From the NCBI GenBank assembly GCA_903924205.1, contig CAIYAP010000003.1:20040-84039 (forward strand): a stretch of DNA of 64,000 nucleotides, written 5' to 3'. The position numbers and the translations under genes are program-made. Under the pieces are notes generated by a model that was given only the letters and a program-made list of their open reading frames with translations, was not told where the DNA came from and ran no database searches. The first letter of the stretch is position 1. Every line of letters begins with the position of its first letter. The stretch is from an uncultured Actinomycetes bacterium (GTDB taxonomy: Bacteria; Actinomycetota; Acidimicrobiia; Acidimicrobiales; RAAP-2). This document shows, piece by piece, positions 1-8,878 of the stretch.

Positions 1-242
1 GGGCGTGGATCTTGTATCCCATCTTTGCGTGGGTGATGTGGCGACGACAGCGTGATCGTGAACCCGTCGCCCGCCTCTTCGCGCGCATCACGGTGATGAC
101 CTTGATGTTCGCCATTTTCTTGGCCGCCATCTTCGTGGGCCACTGGCGTTATCGACTCGGACTCGACGTGGTCGCCCTCGTCACGGTCTCCGTGTGGCTG
201 GCTGATCGCTGGTCCCCCGCGAGGTCGCTGTCGGCATCATGA
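1..242 (+). CDS. C-terminal part of a small membrane protein (cut by window edge)
   Basis: The reading frame is open to the window edge (codons from base 3), so the true start lies upstream. The visible part has a basic, Trp/Arg-rich stretch followed by one or two hydrophobic segments (around MTLMFAIFLAAIFVG and LDVVALVTVSVWLA), which suggests an integral membrane protein. Its TGA overlaps the ATG of the next gene (ATGA), so it is probably translationally coupled to the ABC exporter genes. No family was recognised. It may be an accessory subunit of the exporter, but that is inference from position only. Confidence 0.55.
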   Translation, partial: AWILYPIFAWVMWRRQRDREPVARLFARITVMTLMFAIFLAAIFVGHWRYRLGLDVVALVTVSVWLADRWSPARSLSAS

Positions 243-1078
243 ACGTCGTGTCGGTACAGAATCTGACGCGACGCTACGGCGATGTGCTCGCCGTCAATGA
301 CCTCAGTTTCACGGTGGCAGCCGGTGAGTGCGTCGCGATGCTGGGCCCCAACGGTGCCGGGAAATCCACCACGATCGAAATTCTCGAGGGCTATCGCCAC
401 CGCGATGGCGGCTCCGTCGAGGTGCTGGGCGTGGACCCCGCGCGCGCAACGCGAGCGTGGCGATCACGAGTGGGCATCGTTCCGCAGGGGGCCTCTGACA
501 TGACGGACGCGACGGTGCGCGACGCGATATCGCTTTTTGCTGCGTTGTATCCACACCCACGAGCCGTGGATGAGACGATCGATCTCGTGGGCCTCACGGC
601 GCAACGTGACACTCGGCTCGGTCGCCTCTCGGGGGGACAACGTCGTCGCGTGGACGTGGCGCTCGGCATTGTCGGCCGCCCCGAACTGCTTTTTCTCGAC
701 GAACCCACCACGGGCTTTGATCCCGAAGCGCGACACGTGTTCTGGGACGTGATCGCCCAACTTCGTGCTGATGGCACGACCATCATGCTGACGACGCACT
801 ACCTCGATGAAGCGGACCAACTCGCCGACCGGGTGATCGTGGTCGCGGGGGGACGCAAAGTAGCTGATACGACACCGGCGGACTTAGGAAGTCGCCACGG
901 AAACTCGGTGCGAGTGAGCTGGCGCGAGGGGGAGACTCGTCGAGACGAATTGACCACGGAACCGACCCGAGTGGTTCGCGACCTCTTGACGCGTTTCGAC
1001 GGAGAAATTCCGGGATTGGAAATATCACGGATGACCCTCGAAGAGGCGTATTTGAAATTGGTGGAGGAGGCATCGTGA
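239..1078 (+). CDS. ABC-2 type exporter, ATP-binding protein
   Basis: This is the cytoplasmic ATPase subunit of an ABC exporter of the drug/antibiotic (DrrA/CcmA-like) class, 279 residues. It has a Walker A GPNGAGKST at about residues 36-44, the signature LSGGQ at 130-134, a Walker B LLFLDEP at about 150-156 and the switch histidine at H187 in TTHYLDEAD. The C-terminal about 80 residues form the extra domain usual in this class. The ATG overlaps the upstream stop, and the stop overlaps the GTG of the permease gene, so the three genes form a tight operon. The substrate cannot be told from sequence; multidrug or lipid/polyketide export is typical of the family. Confidence 0.93.
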   Translation: MNVVSVQNLTRRYGDVLAVNDLSFTVAAGECVAMLGPNGAGKSTTIEILEGYRHRDGGSVEVLGVDPARATRAWRSRVGIVPQGASDMTDATVRDAISLFAALYPHPRAVDETIDLVGLTAQRDTRLGRLSGGQRRRVDVALGIVGRPELLFLDEPTTGFDPEARHVFWDVIAQLRADGTTIMLTTHYLDEADQLADRVIVVAGGRKVADTTPADLGSRHGNSVRVSWREGETRRDELTTEPTRVVRDLLTRFDGEIPGLEISRMTLEEAYLKLVEEAS

Positions 1079-1860
1079 TACGCGCCACGTGGGCCCGCAC
1101 CGTCTACGAGTTACGCATCTTCAGTCGCGATCGACGAAGTGTCTTTTTCACCATTGTGCTCCCCATCATGCTGCTGGTGATCTTTGGCTCGATCTTTGGC
1201 CAGACGAAGTTGGGTCACGGTGTGCGCTTTTCGCAATATTTCGTGGCGGGGATGTTGGCCTCCGCCATTTTGTATAGCTCGTTTCAACAACTCGCCATCA
1301 TGATTCCCGAAGAACGTAGCAACGGAACGTTGAAGCGCATTAAGGGGTCTCCTCTGCCACCGGCGGCCTACTTCGCGGGCAAGTTCTTCGCGACGGTCCT
1401 CGTCTACGTGGTGCAAGCGGCGGGTCTGTTCATCATCGGCGCCTCGGCCTATCACGTGCAGCTCCCGCACGGAATGGGTTGGATCAACTTCGTGTGGATT
1501 TCCCTCCTCGGACTCTTGGCGAGCGCCCTACTCGGCATCGCCTTTTCGTCCTTGGCCCGTGATGGGCGTGCGGCGTCGGCCTTGGCGAGTCCCGTCTTGT
1601 TGTTCTTGCAATTTTCCTCGGGGGTGTACATGGTCTTTACGACCCTGCCCCACTGGATGCAGCACGTGGGAGCACTGTTCCCGCTCAAGTGGCTAGCCCA
1701 ATCCATGCGCGGAGTCTTTCTGCCGGCCGTCTTTGCGCAAAATGAAGTGGGACACAGCTTTGGCTACGGCGAGACCGCCCTGGTGCTGACCGCGTGGGTG
1801 CTGGTGGGGGGACTGTGGTGCTGGCGACGCTTTGCCTGGGTGCCCCTCGATCAGGCGTAG
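1075..1860 (+). CDS. ABC-2 type exporter, permease protein
   Basis: This 261-residue integral membrane protein has six likely transmembrane segments. Features typical of ABC-2 permeases include the cytoplasmic ERSNGTLKRIKGSPLP stretch after the second helix. It starts at GTG 1075, overlapping the TGA of the ATPase gene. It should form the membrane channel that works with the preceding ATPase. Export of a drug or lipid is likely, but the substrate is unknown. Confidence 0.9.
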   Translation: MIRATWARTVYELRIFSRDRRSVFFTIVLPIMLLVIFGSIFGQTKLGHGVRFSQYFVAGMLASAILYSSFQQLAIMIPEERSNGTLKRIKGSPLPPAAYFAGKFFATVLVYVVQAAGLFIIGASAYHVQLPHGMGWINFVWISLLGLLASALLGIAFSSLARDGRAASALASPVLLFLQFSSGVYMVFTTLPHWMQHVGALFPLKWLAQSMRGVFLPAVFAQNEVGHSFGYGETALVLTAWVLVGGLWCWRRFAWVPLDQA

Positions 1861-1891
1861 CGACCACTCGGCCATGATTTAGACTTATACG

Positions 1892-1907
1892 GGAGTAGGC
1901 CTACTCC
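1892..1907. promoter_or_regulatory. Perfect 16-bp palindrome upstream of purA
   Basis: GGAGTAGGCCTACTCC is a perfect inverted repeat with no spacer, 17 bp before the chosen purA ATG. No T-run follows it, so it is not a classical terminator for the ABC operon. It may be an operator or an RNA hairpin affecting purA translation. That role is inferred only from symmetry and position. Confidence 0.35.
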
Positions 1908-1924
1908 AGAAAGTGTGGGTTCTC

Positions 1925-3208
1925 ATGCCGGCAACCGTGGTCGTAGGAACGCAGTGGGGCGACGAAGGTAAGGGCAAGCTCACCGACCTTCTGGCCGGCG
2001 AGAGCGACTTCGTCGTTCGCTACCAAGGGGGACACAATGCCGGTCACCGCATCGTGGTCAACGGTGACACCTTCGCGTTGCAGTTGGTCCCCTCGGGAAT
2101 TTTGTACCCCCACGTGACGCCGGTAATTGGTAACGGCGTGGTGGTGGACCCGGGCGTCTTGATTCAAGAACTTGATGGGCTTATTGCCAAGGGCGTGGAC
2201 GTGTCCAAGCTCATCGTCTCGGGCAATGCCCACCTCATCATGCCGTATCACCAAGAGCTGGACCGTCTCACGGAGCGCTACCTGGGTCGAAATGCTTTGG
2301 GTACCACGAAGCGCGGCATCGGCCCGGCCTACGCCGACAAGGCCAGTCGGGTGGGTATTCGAGTGCAGGACCTCCTTGACCCCAAGATCTTCCGCGAAAA
2401 ACTTGACATGGTTCTCGCAGAAAAAAATCCCTTGCTCACTCGCGTCTATAACCGCATGCCGATGGATGCTCGCGCGATCTCCGCTCGCTACCTCGACGAG
2501 TTTGCCGCTCGCTTAACGCCCATGATTGCTGACACAGTCGGCATTTTGCACGACGCCTTGGACGAGGAGAAGAAAATTCTCCTCGAGGGCGCACAAGCCA
2601 CGTTCTTGGACTTAGATCACGGCACCTATCCCTTCGTCACCAGCTCTAACCCCGTCGCCGGGGGGGCGGCGGTGGGATCAGGACTCGGCCCCCACCACCT
2701 CAACCGGATTTCGGGTGTCGCCAAGGCCTACATCACCCGCGTGGGGGCGGGTCCCTTCCCGACTGAGCTCACTGACGAACTCGGGGAAACGTTGGTGAAT
2801 CGCGGTCACGAATTTGGTACCAACACCGGCCGTCGCCGTCGCGTGGGGTGGTTCGATGCCGTGATGATGCGCCAGGCGGCTCGCCTGAACTCCCTCGACG
2901 ACATCGCGATCACCAAACTCGACGTCCTGGATACTTTTGAGACCATCAAGGTCTGTGTGGCTTACGAGCACGAGGGTCGTCGTTTCACGACGCCGCCGTA
3001 TCACCAGTCGGTGTTGCACGATGTTGTTCCCGTGTACGAGGAACTACCGGGTTGGCAGACCGATATCACGGGCTGCCAGAACTTTCGCGATCTTCCCCGT
3101 CGCGCCCAGGAATACATCACCTTCCTGCAGGAGACCACGGGAGTTCGCATTTCTATCGTGGGCACCGGCCCCGGACGAGAGCAGTTCGTCATTCCGGAGA
3201 ACGCGTGA
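1925..3208 (+). CDS. purA: Adenylosuccinate synthase
   Basis: This cytosolic enzyme joins IMP and aspartate with GTP to give adenylosuccinate, the first committed step to AMP. The N-terminal GTPase P-loop [11 protein letters not shown] is at residues 8-18. The IMP-binding GHNAGH region and the [13 protein letters not shown] region near the C-terminal third are present. Starting at ATG 1925 gives 427 residues and the usual M-P-A-T-V-V-V-G-T start; a GTG at 1913 would add four residues. Its TGA overlaps the purB GTG, so the two AMP-branch enzymes are translationally coupled. Confidence 0.96.
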   Translation: MPATVVVGTQWGDEGKGKLTDLLAGESDFVVRYQGGHNAGHRIVVNGDTFALQLVPSGILYPHVTPVIGNGVVVDPGVLIQELDGLIAKGVDVSKLIVSGNAHLIMPYHQELDRLTERYLGRNALGTTKRGIGPAYADKASRVGIRVQDLLDPKIFREKLDMVLAEKNPLLTRVYNRMPMDARAISARYLDEFAARLTPMIADTVGILHDALDEEKKILLEGAQATFLDLDHGTYPFVTSSNPVAGGAAVGSGLGPHHLNRISGVAKAYITRVGAGPFPTELTDELGETLVNRGHEFGTNTGRRRRVGWFDAVMMRQAARLNSLDDIAITKLDVLDTFETIKVCVAYEHEGRRFTTPPYHQSVLHDVVPVYEELPGWQTDITGCQNFRDLPRRAQEYITFLQETTGVRISIVGTGPGREQFVIPENA

Positions 3209-4497
3209 TTCCCCGATACCTCCCCTCGGAGATCGCCGCGCTGTTTAGCGACACGCATCGCTTCGATGTCATGTGCGAGGTGGAGATATTGGTGGCGGAA
3301 GCTCTCGCCGCGGCCGGACGAATCCCCGAGCCGGATGCACGAGAACTTCGTGCTCGTCGCCCGCAGATTGATGAGACCTTCGTTGCGGAGGTGGAGGCTC
3401 GTGAAGCCATTACTCATCACGACACTGCGGCCTTTGTTGACGTGCTGCAAGGTCGCATCAACCACCCCAGTGCGGCGTGGATTCACTACGGACTGACGTC
3501 GTCTGACGTCCTCGATACCGCGATGTGCGTCATCATTCGTGATGCGCTCGATGTGGTGACACGTCAAGTGGGTTCACTTCGCGAGGCGCTGGTGGCTCGG
3601 GCGATCGAAACCATTGACTGGCCGCTGGCGGGACGAACGCACGGCATGCACGCCGAGCCCACCACCTTCGGCATCAAGTTCTCCCACTTCGCTCGTCAGT
3701 GTGATCGCGACCTAGTCCGGCTCGCTCGAGCTCGCGAGCAGATTTCTGTGGGCAAACTCTCCGGCGCCGTGGGCACCTATTCCAATATCGAACCGGAGAT
3801 TGAAACCGCCGTCTGCGCGGCCTTGTCGCTGAGGGCCGTGCCGGCGACCCAGGTGATTGCGCGTGATCGTCATGCCGAAGTGCTCTACGCCCTCGCGAGT
3901 GCGGCGGCCACGATGGAGGCGATTGCCCTCGAGATCCGCCATCTGGCACGAACGGAAGTCGGGGAAGTGGAAGAACCTTTCGCCGTGGGGCAAAAGGGTT
4001 CCTCCGCCATGCCTCATAAGCGAAACCCGGTGATCGCGGAGCGAATTTGTGGACTGGCACGCGTCGTTCGTGGCTACGCCCACACGGCTCTCGAGGACGT
4101 AGCGCTGTGGCACGAGCGTGACATCTCGCACTCGTCAGTGGAGCGAGTCATCATTCCTGATGCCGTGGCACTGGTGGCCTATATGGCGAGCAAGGCCACG
4201 AACTTGGTCTCGGGCTTGGTCGTGCATCGCGAGCGAGCCCTCTGTAATCTCGTCGACGGCTCACGCGGCCTGGTGTTCTCGCAATCGGTGTTGCTCTCCC
4301 TGGTTGATCACGGAATGGATCGCAACGAGGCGTATCGCGTCGTGCAGAATCTCGCCAATGACGTCCGTGAGCAGAACTCCACCCTTCGAGAGATTCTGGC
4401 CACGAGTGACCACGGGTCACTATTGGATCTCGATGATGTCTTTTCCATCGAGAGGCTCGTTCGTCACCGTCACCACTTTCTTGAAGAACTAGGATAA
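3205..4497 (+). CDS. purB: Adenylosuccinate lyase
   Basis: This enzyme of the fumarase/aspartase superfamily removes fumarate from adenylosuccinate and from SAICAR, so it acts twice in purine synthesis. The superfamily signature [10 protein letters not shown] lies at about residues 266-275, and the TSSDVLDT and [10 protein letters not shown] regions with the catalytic histidine are conserved. An upstream in-frame start exists but lies inside purA. GTG 3205 gives the normal family length of 430 residues and a GTGA overlap with purA, so it was chosen. Confidence 0.95.
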   Translation: MIPRYLPSEIAALFSDTHRFDVMCEVEILVAEALAAAGRIPEPDARELRARRPQIDETFVAEVEAREAITHHDTAAFVDVLQGRINHPSAAWIHYGLTSSDVLDTAMCVIIRDALDVVTRQVGSLREALVARAIETIDWPLAGRTHGMHAEPTTFGIKFSHFARQCDRDLVRLARAREQISVGKLSGAVGTYSNIEPEIETAVCAALSLRAVPATQVIARDRHAEVLYALASAAATMEAIALEIRHLARTEVGEVEEPFAVGQKGSSAMPHKRNPVIAERICGLARVVRGYAHTALEDVALWHERDISHSSVERVIIPDAVALVAYMASKATNLVSGLVVHRERALCNLVDGSRGLVFSQSVLLSLVDHGMDRNEAYRVVQNLANDVREQNSTLREILATSDHGSLLDLDDVFSIERLVRHRHHFLEELG

Positions 4498-4596
4498 AAG
4501 GACTTAAGTCGCCTGCTCACACGTGGGTGTGCCACTTAGAGTTCACTTACGTCCGCCGGGCGCGTTGGTCCAGTGATTCAGAGAGGCAGCTTTGGT

Positions 4597-5673
4597 ATGC
4601 CTGCTCACGATGATGCTTCTCTCGGCTCCACGTTCGTCGAGTGGAATCGAGAGGTCGGAACCGATCTCTACCCCACTGCCATGCCGGACCTTGAACTACC
4701 GGTGTACGGCTTCGTCCTGGTCGTTATTCCTGCCCACAATGAAGGCGAACGCATTACCGCGACTCTCCAGAGTTTGCGTGAACAGACGCGTCATGCCGAT
4801 GCGATCATTGTCGTGGCGGATAATTGCTCGGATGACACCGTGACCCTCGCCCTCGCCGAAGGGGTAACTGTCATTGAGACCGTTGGTAACACCAATCGCA
4901 AGGCCGGGGCCCTGAATCAGGCGCTGGAGGCGCTACTGCCCAAGCTCGACGCCGATGATGTGATCTTGTTGATGGATGCCGATACTCGCTTAAATGCCAA
5001 TTTCATCAATCGAGTGAACCGGACCCTATGGGATGACCACGCACCACGAGAACTCGGTGGGGTGGGAGGCGTGTTTATGGGTGACATGAGTGGCTGGAGC
5101 CTGATTCAGCAACTCCAAAAGAACGAATACGTTCGCTACGCCCGCAAATTGGCTCGTCGTCACGGGCGCGCTCTGGTGTTAACCGGGACGGGAAGCATTC
5201 TGCGAGTTCGCGTCTTACGCGAAGTCATCGCCGCTCGCCGTTCGGGGCAACTTCCCGATGATGGAGTATCGAGGAGCGTGTACGACATCGAAGCGCTGAC
5301 CGAAGACAACGAACTCACCTTGTCGGTGAAGGCGTTGGGTTACCGCGTGCTGTCTCCCAAGGACTGTCAAGTCTTCACGGCGCTGATGCCGACCTATTCG
5401 TTTTATATCAGCAACGGCGCCGCTGGCAACGCGGCGCCATGGAAAATCTCATGTCGCATGGTCTGCATTCCTATACCGCGCCCTACATTGCCAAACAGGT
5501 GGCATCGTACGTGGCCATCATGTTCTTCCCCCTGTACGTGGCCACACTCACGATGGAGATTGTTCGCCACGGGGACCACGGCCTCTTCCCGTGGTTTTGG
5601 GTCGCGGTCGCCATCTTGTATCTCGTCGAGCAAACGTGGTCAGTGCGTCGCGGGGGGTGGCGCGGTGTGGTGA
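4597..5673 (+). CDS. Family 2 glycosyltransferase, N-terminal part of a frameshifted gene
   Basis: This is the catalytic part of a membrane-bound GT2 enzyme of the chitin/cellulose/hyaluronan synthase type. It shows the nucleotide-binding VVIPAHNEGERI region, the DxD motif in LLMDADT and the acceptor-site TEDNEL (ED) motif. The reading frame is lost near 5401-5404, just before the expected QQRRRW motif. That motif reads correctly in another frame (from 5403), so residues after about YSF are out-of-frame tail. One base appears missing from a T run. ATG 4597 has GAGAGG about 10 bases upstream; GTG 4573 is an alternative start. The split may be a sequencing error or a real pseudogene. Confidence 0.8.
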   Translation: MPAHDDASLGSTFVEWNREVGTDLYPTAMPDLELPVYGFVLVVIPAHNEGERITATLQSLREQTRHADAIIVVADNCSDDTVTLALAEGVTVIETVGNTNRKAGALNQALEALLPKLDADDVILLMDADTRLNANFINRVNRTLWDDHAPRELGGVGGVFMGDMSGWSLIQQLQKNEYVRYARKLARRHGRALVLTGTGSILRVRVLREVIAARRSGQLPDDGVSRSVYDIEALTEDNELTLSVKALGYRVLSPKDCQVFTALMPTYSFYISNGAAGNAAPWKISCRMVCIPIPRPTLPNRWHRTWPSCSSPCTWPHSRWRLFATGTTASSRGFGSRSPSCISSSKRGQCVAGGGAVW

Positions 5674-6029
5674 TTTCGCTACTCGTGGTGCCCGAAATCA
5701 TTTATTCCATATTTCTTGATGTCGTCTTCCTGACCTCGCTGCTGGGTGTCCTGGTCTCTCGCCAAGAAAAGTGGGGTCGCGGCATCGACCAAGAATCGAT
5801 CGACGAATTGGCGATTCACCGCACGGCCATCACCCCTACGAAATTGGTAAATGTTGACATTTCTCACGTGGCGTCGCGCTGTGCCGCGGCCGCCGCACTG
5901 ATGTTTACGGTGAGCATTCCGATAATCCCCCTTTTCAATCCGTCGGCGGCGTGGTTACTCATCGCCGTCTTTGTCCTCACCGGCTCAGTCAACACCGTGA
6001 TTCGACTTGTACCCATGAGCGAGCGATGA
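5403..6029 (+). CDS. Family 2 glycosyltransferase, C-terminal membrane part of the same frameshifted gene
   Basis: This is the continuation of the preceding GT2 gene in another frame. It begins with LYQQRRRWQRGAMENL, the conserved Q-x-x-R-W active-site motif, and goes on into several hydrophobic helices expected of a processive membrane glycosyltransferase. The first in-frame ATG is at 5439, but it is unlikely to be a natural start because it cuts off the QRRRW motif. The end overlaps the start of the GAF-ANTAR gene (ATGA). With one T restored at 5401-5404, the two parts join into a single protein of about 478 residues. Confidence 0.7.
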   Translation, partial: LYQQRRRWQRGAMENLMSHGLHSYTAPYIAKQVASYVAIMFFPLYVATLTMEIVRHGDHGLFPWFWVAVAILYLVEQTWSVRRGGWRGVVISLLVVPEIIYSIFLDVVFLTSLLGVLVSRQEKWGRGIDQESIDELAIHRTAITPTKLVNVDISHVASRCAAAAALMFTVSIPIIPLFNPSAAWLLIAVFVLTGSVNTVIRLVPMSER

Positions 6030-6712
6030 GCGCTCTTCGGTGGCAGGAGCTCCTCACAGGTATTACGTCGCATCGCGAAGATGTGGGCTGCACCTTCACC
6101 CAGGCCATCTGCTTTGAAGCACTCAAGGTGATTCACGTGGATGAAGCCAGCGTCACCATGACGGTGGGCAATTCCTTCACTGTGGTGTCCGCGTCATCGG
6201 CGAGGGCAGTGGTGCTCGAAGAAGAGCAGTTCACCATCGGTGAGGGCCCCACCTTTGACAGCACTCAGAGCAACTTGCCCATCCTGACCCCACGCCTGGG
6301 CTCGGGGCTCCACCTTCGTTGGCCCATCTTTTCTCGCTTTGCGGTTAGTCACCAGATCAATGCCTCCTTCTGCTTTCCGGTGCGCATCGGCGATGCTCGC
6401 ATCGGGGCACTGACCCTGTATCGCGAAGCGAGCATCGGTCTCACCTCCCAGGAGTATGCCGACGCATTGATTTTCGCGTCGTTGTCGTCGGACGACCTCA
6501 TTCGATCGGTCACGGAGGGAATCTCGGGCGGGGTGTCTCCTCTCGCCGTCGCGGGGCTGTCGAATACCTCCGAGGTCCAGCAAGCCGCCGGCATGCTGGC
6601 GGAGAAGTTCAACTGCTCCGTGGTGGATGGTCTCGTTCGCCTGAGAGCGGCAGCATACGCCCAACACGAGCCCATTTCGATAATTGCCAAACGCATTTTG
6701 AACCGTGAATGA
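6026..6712 (+). CDS. GAF-ANTAR domain RNA-binding regulator (first of two)
   Basis: The 228-residue protein has an N-terminal GAF-type sensor region (about residues 20-165) and a C-terminal ANTAR domain (about 180-225; QAAGMLAEKFNCSVVDGL). ANTAR domains bind paired RNA hairpins and act as transcription antiterminators. The start is the ATG at 6026, overlapping the glycosyltransferase stop; a longer frame from 5951 lies within that gene. It is followed at once by a second protein of the same layout, so the pair may have arisen by duplication. The ligand of the GAF domain is unknown. Confidence 0.82.
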   Translation: MSALRWQELLTGITSHREDVGCTFTQAICFEALKVIHVDEASVTMTVGNSFTVVSASSARAVVLEEEQFTIGEGPTFDSTQSNLPILTPRLGSGLHLRWPIFSRFAVSHQINASFCFPVRIGDARIGALTLYREASIGLTSQEYADALIFASLSSDDLIRSVTEGISGGVSPLAVAGLSNTSEVQQAAGMLAEKFNCSVVDGLVRLRAAAYAQHEPISIIAKRILNRE

Positions 6713-6734
6713 ATACTTGATGAGTAGGAGCGAC

Positions 6735-7502
6735 ATGACACCGATATCCCCGACGTCAGAGATAAGCACCTGGCCCCATGCCGCCAAGCTGGCGGGAGCT
6801 CTCGCCACGTTGGCTCGCCACTCGGTGAGCGGCGGCGACACCGTCGACATGCTGTCGCGACTCGCGCGTCAATGCGTAGAAGTCCTGCCCGTTGCCGCCG
6901 CCGGCATCTTGATAACCGATCAATTCTCCGCACTCAAGGTGATCGGCTCATCCAGTGATGCGGCACATCTCCTCGATCTCTACCAAGTACAAAACGAACA
7001 GGGTCCCTGCCTCGAATGTCTGCACAGCGGAAAAGCCGTGTCACTCGACAATCTCTCCGCCCCCGACGCCCCCTGGCCGCATTTTCGGGTCGCGGCGGTA
7101 CGCGAAGGCTTCACGAGCGTGTACGCCTTGCCTCTCGCGGCGGGTGACACGGTGGTGGGAGCGCTCAACCTCTTCGCCCTTCACCCCTTGTCGGAACAAG
7201 ACCTCATCGGTGCCCAATCATTGGCTGATGCGGCCACCATGACGCTGCTGCGCGCCGACCCGACCGAAGACGGTCTCGTGGTGGCTCGCCGTTTGCACGA
7301 TGCGGTAGAAACCCGTAACGGAGTGGAGCAGGCCAAGGGCATGATTGCCCAACGTTATGACCTCGATATTGCCGCCGCCTTCCAGCTTCTGATTGATGTC
7401 GCTGATGAGTCGGGAAAGAGCGTGAGTGAGGTGGCGCGCTACGTGACGCTTCGGGTGAGTGATCCCGTCCTTGACACCCTCTTCCTTCGTCAACGGTCTT
7501 AA
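6735..7502 (+). CDS. GAF-ANTAR domain RNA-binding regulator (second of two)
   Basis: The 255-residue protein has a GAF domain at about residues 25-165 and an ANTAR domain at the C-terminus (about 190-245; GVEQAKGMIAQRYDLDIAAA). It is typical of actinobacterial one-component antiterminators. ATG 6735 has AGGAG four bases before it. GTG 6705 and ATG 6720 are in-frame alternatives that would overlap or abut the previous gene. Its ANTAR region is closer to the family consensus than that of its upstream neighbour. A partner RNA hairpin pair was not identified here. Confidence 0.85.
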   Translation: MTPISPTSEISTWPHAAKLAGALATLARHSVSGGDTVDMLSRLARQCVEVLPVAAAGILITDQFSALKVIGSSSDAAHLLDLYQVQNEQGPCLECLHSGKAVSLDNLSAPDAPWPHFRVAAVREGFTSVYALPLAAGDTVVGALNLFALHPLSEQDLIGAQSLADAATMTLLRADPTEDGLVVARRLHDAVETRNGVEQAKGMIAQRYDLDIAAAFQLLIDVADESGKSVSEVARYVTLRVSDPVLDTLFLRQRS

Positions 7503-7535
7503 GATGCCATCACTGACAGGAAAGGGGAGAATCAC

Positions 7536-8177
7536 ATGAACTTCCGAACGACTCGACGGGGTCCTGTCCTGTTGGTGGCGCTGTTACTTGTTCTGGCGGC
7601 CACTCTTTTGATGTGGCCGACCTCCGACAAGACCCCACGTCACGTGTGGCCCGCACCATCAGCCGCCACCAGTTCGCCATCGCAGACGGCGGTGGCCTTC
7701 GCTCATCGGCTGGGTTTCACGACGCCCTACGTGACCGCGACGTCAGTCTTTGCCAATTCGGCGACCGTTGACATTTCCCCCGTCGGACCCGAGAGCGGCT
7801 TGTTAGTTCTAGCGACGACGCGGGTGAACGAGAGCCGCGCGAATGGCAAGTGGTTAGTCACGAGCTGTTCGTCGTCCCAATTAGTGGTCTATTCCCCTCG
7901 TCCCGACAGCATCATTTCTGGCATGCTCCCCGTCAGGGCCGCCACGACGGCGTACGAGGCGGTAGTGAACGTGCAACTGCGCGATATCGAGAGTTGGGAA
8001 CTCGAATGGAAGAGCACCATGATGGGTGGATCAATGGGGGAAATGGGCCCGGCGTCAGGATTATTCCCGTTGCGCAGCGCGGCGAGTCACCCGGTCGCCC
8101 TAGTCCTTTTATCGCGCAGTGCGAGGGACGGCGGTGTCATTGCGGCCACCGTGGTGCCCCTGACTGAACGGTCGTAA
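7536..8177 (+). CDS. Exported or membrane-anchored protein of unknown function
   Basis: The 213-residue protein has a basic N-terminus and one hydrophobic segment (residues about 10-27), consistent with an uncleaved anchor or a signal peptide, then a Ser/Thr/Ala/Pro-rich linker. The rest is predicted beta-rich, without a recognised domain. The ribosome site AGGAAAGGGGA lies about 8 bases before ATG 7536. It follows the two ANTAR regulators at 33 bp and ends at a strong terminator, so it may be the last gene of that operon. Confidence 0.7.
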   Translation: MNFRTTRRGPVLLVALLLVLAATLLMWPTSDKTPRHVWPAPSAATSSPSQTAVAFAHRLGFTTPYVTATSVFANSATVDISPVGPESGLLVLATTRVNESRANGKWLVTSCSSSQLVVYSPRPDSIISGMLPVRAATTAYEAVVNVQLRDIESWELEWKSTMMGGSMGEMGPASGLFPLRSAASHPVALVLLSRSARDGGVIAATVVPLTERS

Positions 8178-8183
8178 ACGTAA

Positions 8184-8217
8184 AAAATGGGGGTGCGGTC
8201 GACCGCACCCCCATTTT
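8184..8217. terminator. Bidirectional intrinsic terminator, perfect 17-bp arms
   Basis: Two 17-base arms (AAAATGGGGGTGCGGTC and its exact complement) meet without a spacer. The A and T runs at the outer ends give a U-tract in either direction. It lies between convergent genes ending at 8177 (+) and 8230 (-), so it probably serves both. Confidence 0.85.
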
Positions 8218-8229
8218 CTATTGATTGAA

Positions 8230-8712
8230 TTAACCGCGTGCGCGGGAAATTCCCGCCTTCTTCAAGACGTCGGCGGGAACGCCCAAGGTGCGGAAAGCTC
8301 CGTAACTGATGCCGTTACGAGCCGCGTAGCTCTTGGCAACTTTGACGAACTGCTTCTCCACGTCCGTGATGTCGACACGAGCCGACAGACGCTCCGACTC
8401 GGCCAGCAAGTCGTAGCGCTTCTGGGTGAGTTCGAGCTGACGGATTGCGGGTGCGATTGACATTTCGGCGTCAATCTTCGCGATCTGCATCGCAATGGAC
8501 TCTGGGGTGCGCTTGCGTCCGCGCTTGCCCTTGCCCGCGGTGATGGCCTCGAGGTAGCGCGACACGACGCGTGATTCATTGCGACCCTGGGCGAGCTTCG
8601 CCTTGTGGTCGTCTGACATTGCACGACGTGGCGACATAGTGGCGGCCTTAGGAGTCGACTTTTTTGCTGCCGTGCTTCGGCTGCGAGTAGCAGTTTTTTT
8701 CGTGATTGCCAT
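8230..8712 (-). CDS. Lys/Ala-rich basic protein of unknown function
   Basis: The 160-residue protein has a very basic, low-complexity N-terminal tail (KKTATRSRSTAAKKSTPKAA, about residues 5-24). A helical, charged body follows (about 55-150) with a KGKRGRKRTPESI segment. The composition suggests nucleic-acid binding, possibly nucleoid- or ribosome-associated, but no named domain was recognised. A good ribosome site (GAAGGAT) precedes the ATG. It is monocistronic, with an AT-rich 166-bp region upstream that probably holds its promoter. Confidence 0.75.
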   Translation of the reverse strand: MAITKKTATRSRSTAAKKSTPKAATMSPRRAMSDDHKAKLAQGRNESRVVSRYLEAITAGKGKRGRKRTPESIAMQIAKIDAEMSIAPAIRQLELTQKRYDLLAESERLSARVDITDVEKQFVKVAKSYAARNGISYGAFRTLGVPADVLKKAGISRARG

Positions 8713-8878
8713 AAATGTATCCTTCTAACGTTCAAAATGACTAGACACAAAGTTTAGGCATTCAATTCACTGATAAACCGCACATATCACCAAATAAAAA
8801 TGCTGAAATAACTTTTCAGTGAAACCAACTGCTAGTGCTAGCAATGCTTAGTTACTACCGTGTTGTCAAACATTGTTC
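8713..8878. promoter_or_regulatory. AT-rich intergenic region, probable promoter of the basic-protein gene
   Basis: This 166-bp gap is clearly richer in A and T than the surrounding DNA. It separates the basic-protein gene (leftward from 8712) from the 3' end of the PHP gene. No open frame or terminator was seen. A promoter for the leftward gene is the simplest reading; exact -10 and -35 boxes were not assigned. Confidence 0.4.
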
